NCBI GenBank assembly: GCA_021733665.1
Contig: JAHREI010000003.1
Location: 248,001 to 312,000 of the forward strand
Direction of reading: 5' to 3'
DNA length: 64,000 bases
Origin: Bacillus subtilis
GTDB taxonomy: Bacteria > Pseudomonadota > Alphaproteobacteria > Rhizobiales > Rhizobiaceae
Numbering within the stretch: position 1 is the stretch's first letter; every line of letters begins with the position of its first letter. Of this stretch, positions 62,593 to 64,000 are shown piece after piece. Below the pieces are notes generated by a model. It saw only the letters and a list, made by a program, of their open reading frames with translations, was not told the DNA's origin and made no database searches. A program made the position numbers and the translations under genes.

Positions 62593-64000
62593 ATGAAGAA
62601 ACTATTCCTTTCTACCGCTTTGGCGACTGCTCTGACGGGCTTAGTGGCACTGCAGGCAGCGGTTCCGGCCAATGCACAGGAACCGAAGCACGGCGGTAAT
62701 ATGATTGTGACCTATAAGGACGATGTGGCGACACTTGATCCGGCGATCGGCTATGACTGGCAGAACTGGTCGATGATCAAATCGGTCTTTGACGGGTTGA
62801 TGGATTATAAACCGGGCACCACGGAACTGCGTCCGGGATTGGCCGAAAAATACGAGATTTCCGAAGACGGCAAAACCTATACATTCACATTGCGCAAAGG
62901 CGTTAAATTCCATAACGGCCGCGAAATGACAGCGGATGATGTGGTTTACTCCCTGAACCGCGTTGTCAATCCGGCAACCCAGTCTCCGGGTCAGGGCTTC
63001 TTCTCGATGATCGAAGGCTATGAAGATGCTGCCGCCGGTAAAGCCGCGACACTCTCTGGTGTCAGTGCAAAAGATGCCAATACGGTTGTGATTAAGCTTG
63101 CGCGTCCGGATGCGACCTTCCTGCATATTATGGCGCTGAATTTCTCCTTCATCGTGCCGAAAGAAGCCGTTGAAGCCGCAGGCGCAGACTTTGGTAAAAA
63201 ACCTGTCGGCACCGGTGCCTTCAAACTAACTGAATGGACACTGGGCCAGCGTCTCGTTTTTGAAAAGAATGCTGATTACTGGATTGCCGGTGTGCCTTAT
63301 CTCGACAGCTTTACCGTCGAAGTTGGTCAGGAGCCGGTTGTTGCCCTGCTGCGCGCGCAAAAAGGTGAGATTGATATTCCGGGCGACGGTATCCCGCCGG
63401 CAAAATTTGTCGAGGTCATGAAAGATCCGGAGCAAGCTAAAAATGTCGTTGAAGGCGGCCAGCTTCATACCGGCTATATCACCATGAATGTGACCAAGGC
63501 ACCTTTTGACAAGGTAGAAGTGCGCCGCGCTGTTAATATGGCGATCAATAAAGACCGTATCATTCAGGTCATTAATGGTCGTGCTGTGCCTGCCACCCAG
63601 CCATTGCCGCCATCCATGCCGGGTTATACAAAAGATTACAAAGGCTATGCCTATGATCAGGAAGGTGCCAAGAAACTGCTGGCAGATGCAGGCTATGCGG
63701 ATGGTTTCGAGACCGAACTTTATGTCATGAATACCGACCCGAACCCGCGTATTGCGCAAGCTATTCAGCAGGATCTGAAGGCAATCGGCATTAAAGCCGG
63801 TATCAAGTCTCTTGCACAGGCCAATGTGATCGAGGCTGGTGGCGCAGGCAATGCAGCTATGGTCTGGTCCGGCGGCATGGCATGGATTGCTGATTTCCCG
63901 GATCCGGCCAACTTCTATGGCCCGATCCTTGGTTGCGGCGGTGCTGTGGAAGGCGGCTGGAACTGGTCGAAATACTGTAATGAAGACCTTGATAAAAAGG
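62593..64000 (+). CDS. Peptide ABC substrate-binding protein, partial (right edge)
   Basis: 469 residues visible, open at the window end. Signal peptide MKKLFLSTALATALTGLVALQAAVPANA, then family-5 motifs: YTFTLRKGVKFHNGREMTADDVVYSLNR near 95, VRRAVNMAINKDRI near 310. ATG 62593 follows GAGTGAGG. It supplies ligand to the two permeases upstream. The final part of the second lobe lies outside the window. Confidence 0.93.
   Translation, partial: MKKLFLSTALATALTGLVALQAAVPANAQEPKHGGNMIVTYKDDVATLDPAIGYDWQNWSMIKSVFDGLMDYKPGTTELRPGLAEKYEISEDGKTYTFTLRKGVKFHNGREMTADDVVYSLNRVVNPATQSPGQGFFSMIEGYEDAAAGKAATLSGVSAKDANTVVIKLARPDATFLHIMALNFSFIVPKEAVEAAGADFGKKPVGTGAFKLTEWTLGQRLVFEKNADYWIAGVPYLDSFTVEVGQEPVVALLRAQKGEIDIPGDGIPPAKFVEVMKDPEQAKNVVEGGQLHTGYITMNVTKAPFDKVEVRRAVNMAINKDRIIQVINGRAVPATQPLPPSMPGYTKDYKGYAYDQEGAKKLLADAGYADGFETELYVMNTDPNPRIAQAIQQDLKAIGIKAGIKSLAQANVIEAGGAGNAAMVWSGGMAWIADFPDPANFYGPILGCGGAVEGGWNWSKYCNEDLDKK

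Noticed and set aside
1-64000. tRNA or rRNA genes, CRISPR array, prophage or insertion sequence
   Set aside because: No cloverleaf genes, regularly spaced repeats, transposase, integrase or phage structural genes were recognised anywhere in the window.

Overview
The window reads as a chromosomal, nutrient-scavenging region of an alphaproteobacterium. I infer Hyphomicrobiales, probably Brucellaceae-like (Ochrobactrum/Pseudochrobactrum group), from the Omp25/31-type outer-membrane barrel, the density of ABC transporters with catabolic enzymes, and moderate GC. There are 55 credible protein genes, two cut by the window edges. I see no tRNA, rRNA, CRISPR array, phage gene or insertion sequence.

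Layout. (1) 1-5150, minus: an operon of a C45-type Ntn acyltransferase, a Dpp-type peptide transporter (two permeases and a fused double ATPase, no binding protein in view) and an alpha/beta hydrolase cut by the left edge. (2) 5603-10903, minus: a FecI-type sigma factor, a FecR-type anti-sigma factor and a 1216-residue haem-type TonB receptor that carries a complete Omp25/31-like barrel fused to its C-terminus. (3) 11092-17597: an NMT1/Tau-type ABC transporter with a DHDPS-family lyase, a GNAT protein and an epimerase-like protein, controlled by a TetR regulator with two nearly identical 20-bp operators. (4) 17726-28490: a ten-kilobase operon of a dipeptide transporter, gamma-glutamyltranspeptidase, M20 peptidase, binding protein and N-acylamino-acid racemase, with a divergent IclR regulator. 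(5) 28567-34461: a phytase-like esterase facing an alkaline phosphatase behind a three-repeat Pho box, followed through a strong terminator by a Tat-exported small protein and a MacB/Lol-type ABC exporter whose permease has a His-rich periplasmic insertion. (6) 34685-46186: a MarR regulator and nine enzymes of anthranilate (2-aminobenzoate) degradation through CoA thioesters. (7) 46412-52325: two amidohydrolases around an orphan peptide-binding protein, and a LysR regulator. (8) 52457-58755, minus: a polyamine-type ABC transporter with an HpaI-type aldolase, a nitrilase-family amidase and an RraA-type protein. (9) 59091-64000: an AmiC-like sensor and AmiR-like ANTAR antiterminator ahead of another peptide transporter, with a strong terminator in the leader.

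How it works together. Most units pair one importer with the enzymes that open the imported compound: acyl-amides (1), gamma-glutamyl or N-acyl peptides (4), phosphate esters (5), an aminoaromatic acid (6), an amide-containing oxo acid (8). Each has its own type of control: cell-surface signalling, TetR, IclR, Pho box, MarR, LysR and antitermination. Translational coupling by ATGA or TGATG overlaps is common inside the operons, which supports the assigned starts.

The most unusual elements are the receptor-porin fusion, the phosphatase/His-loop ABC unit joined across a terminator, and the antiterminator-controlled peptide transporter.
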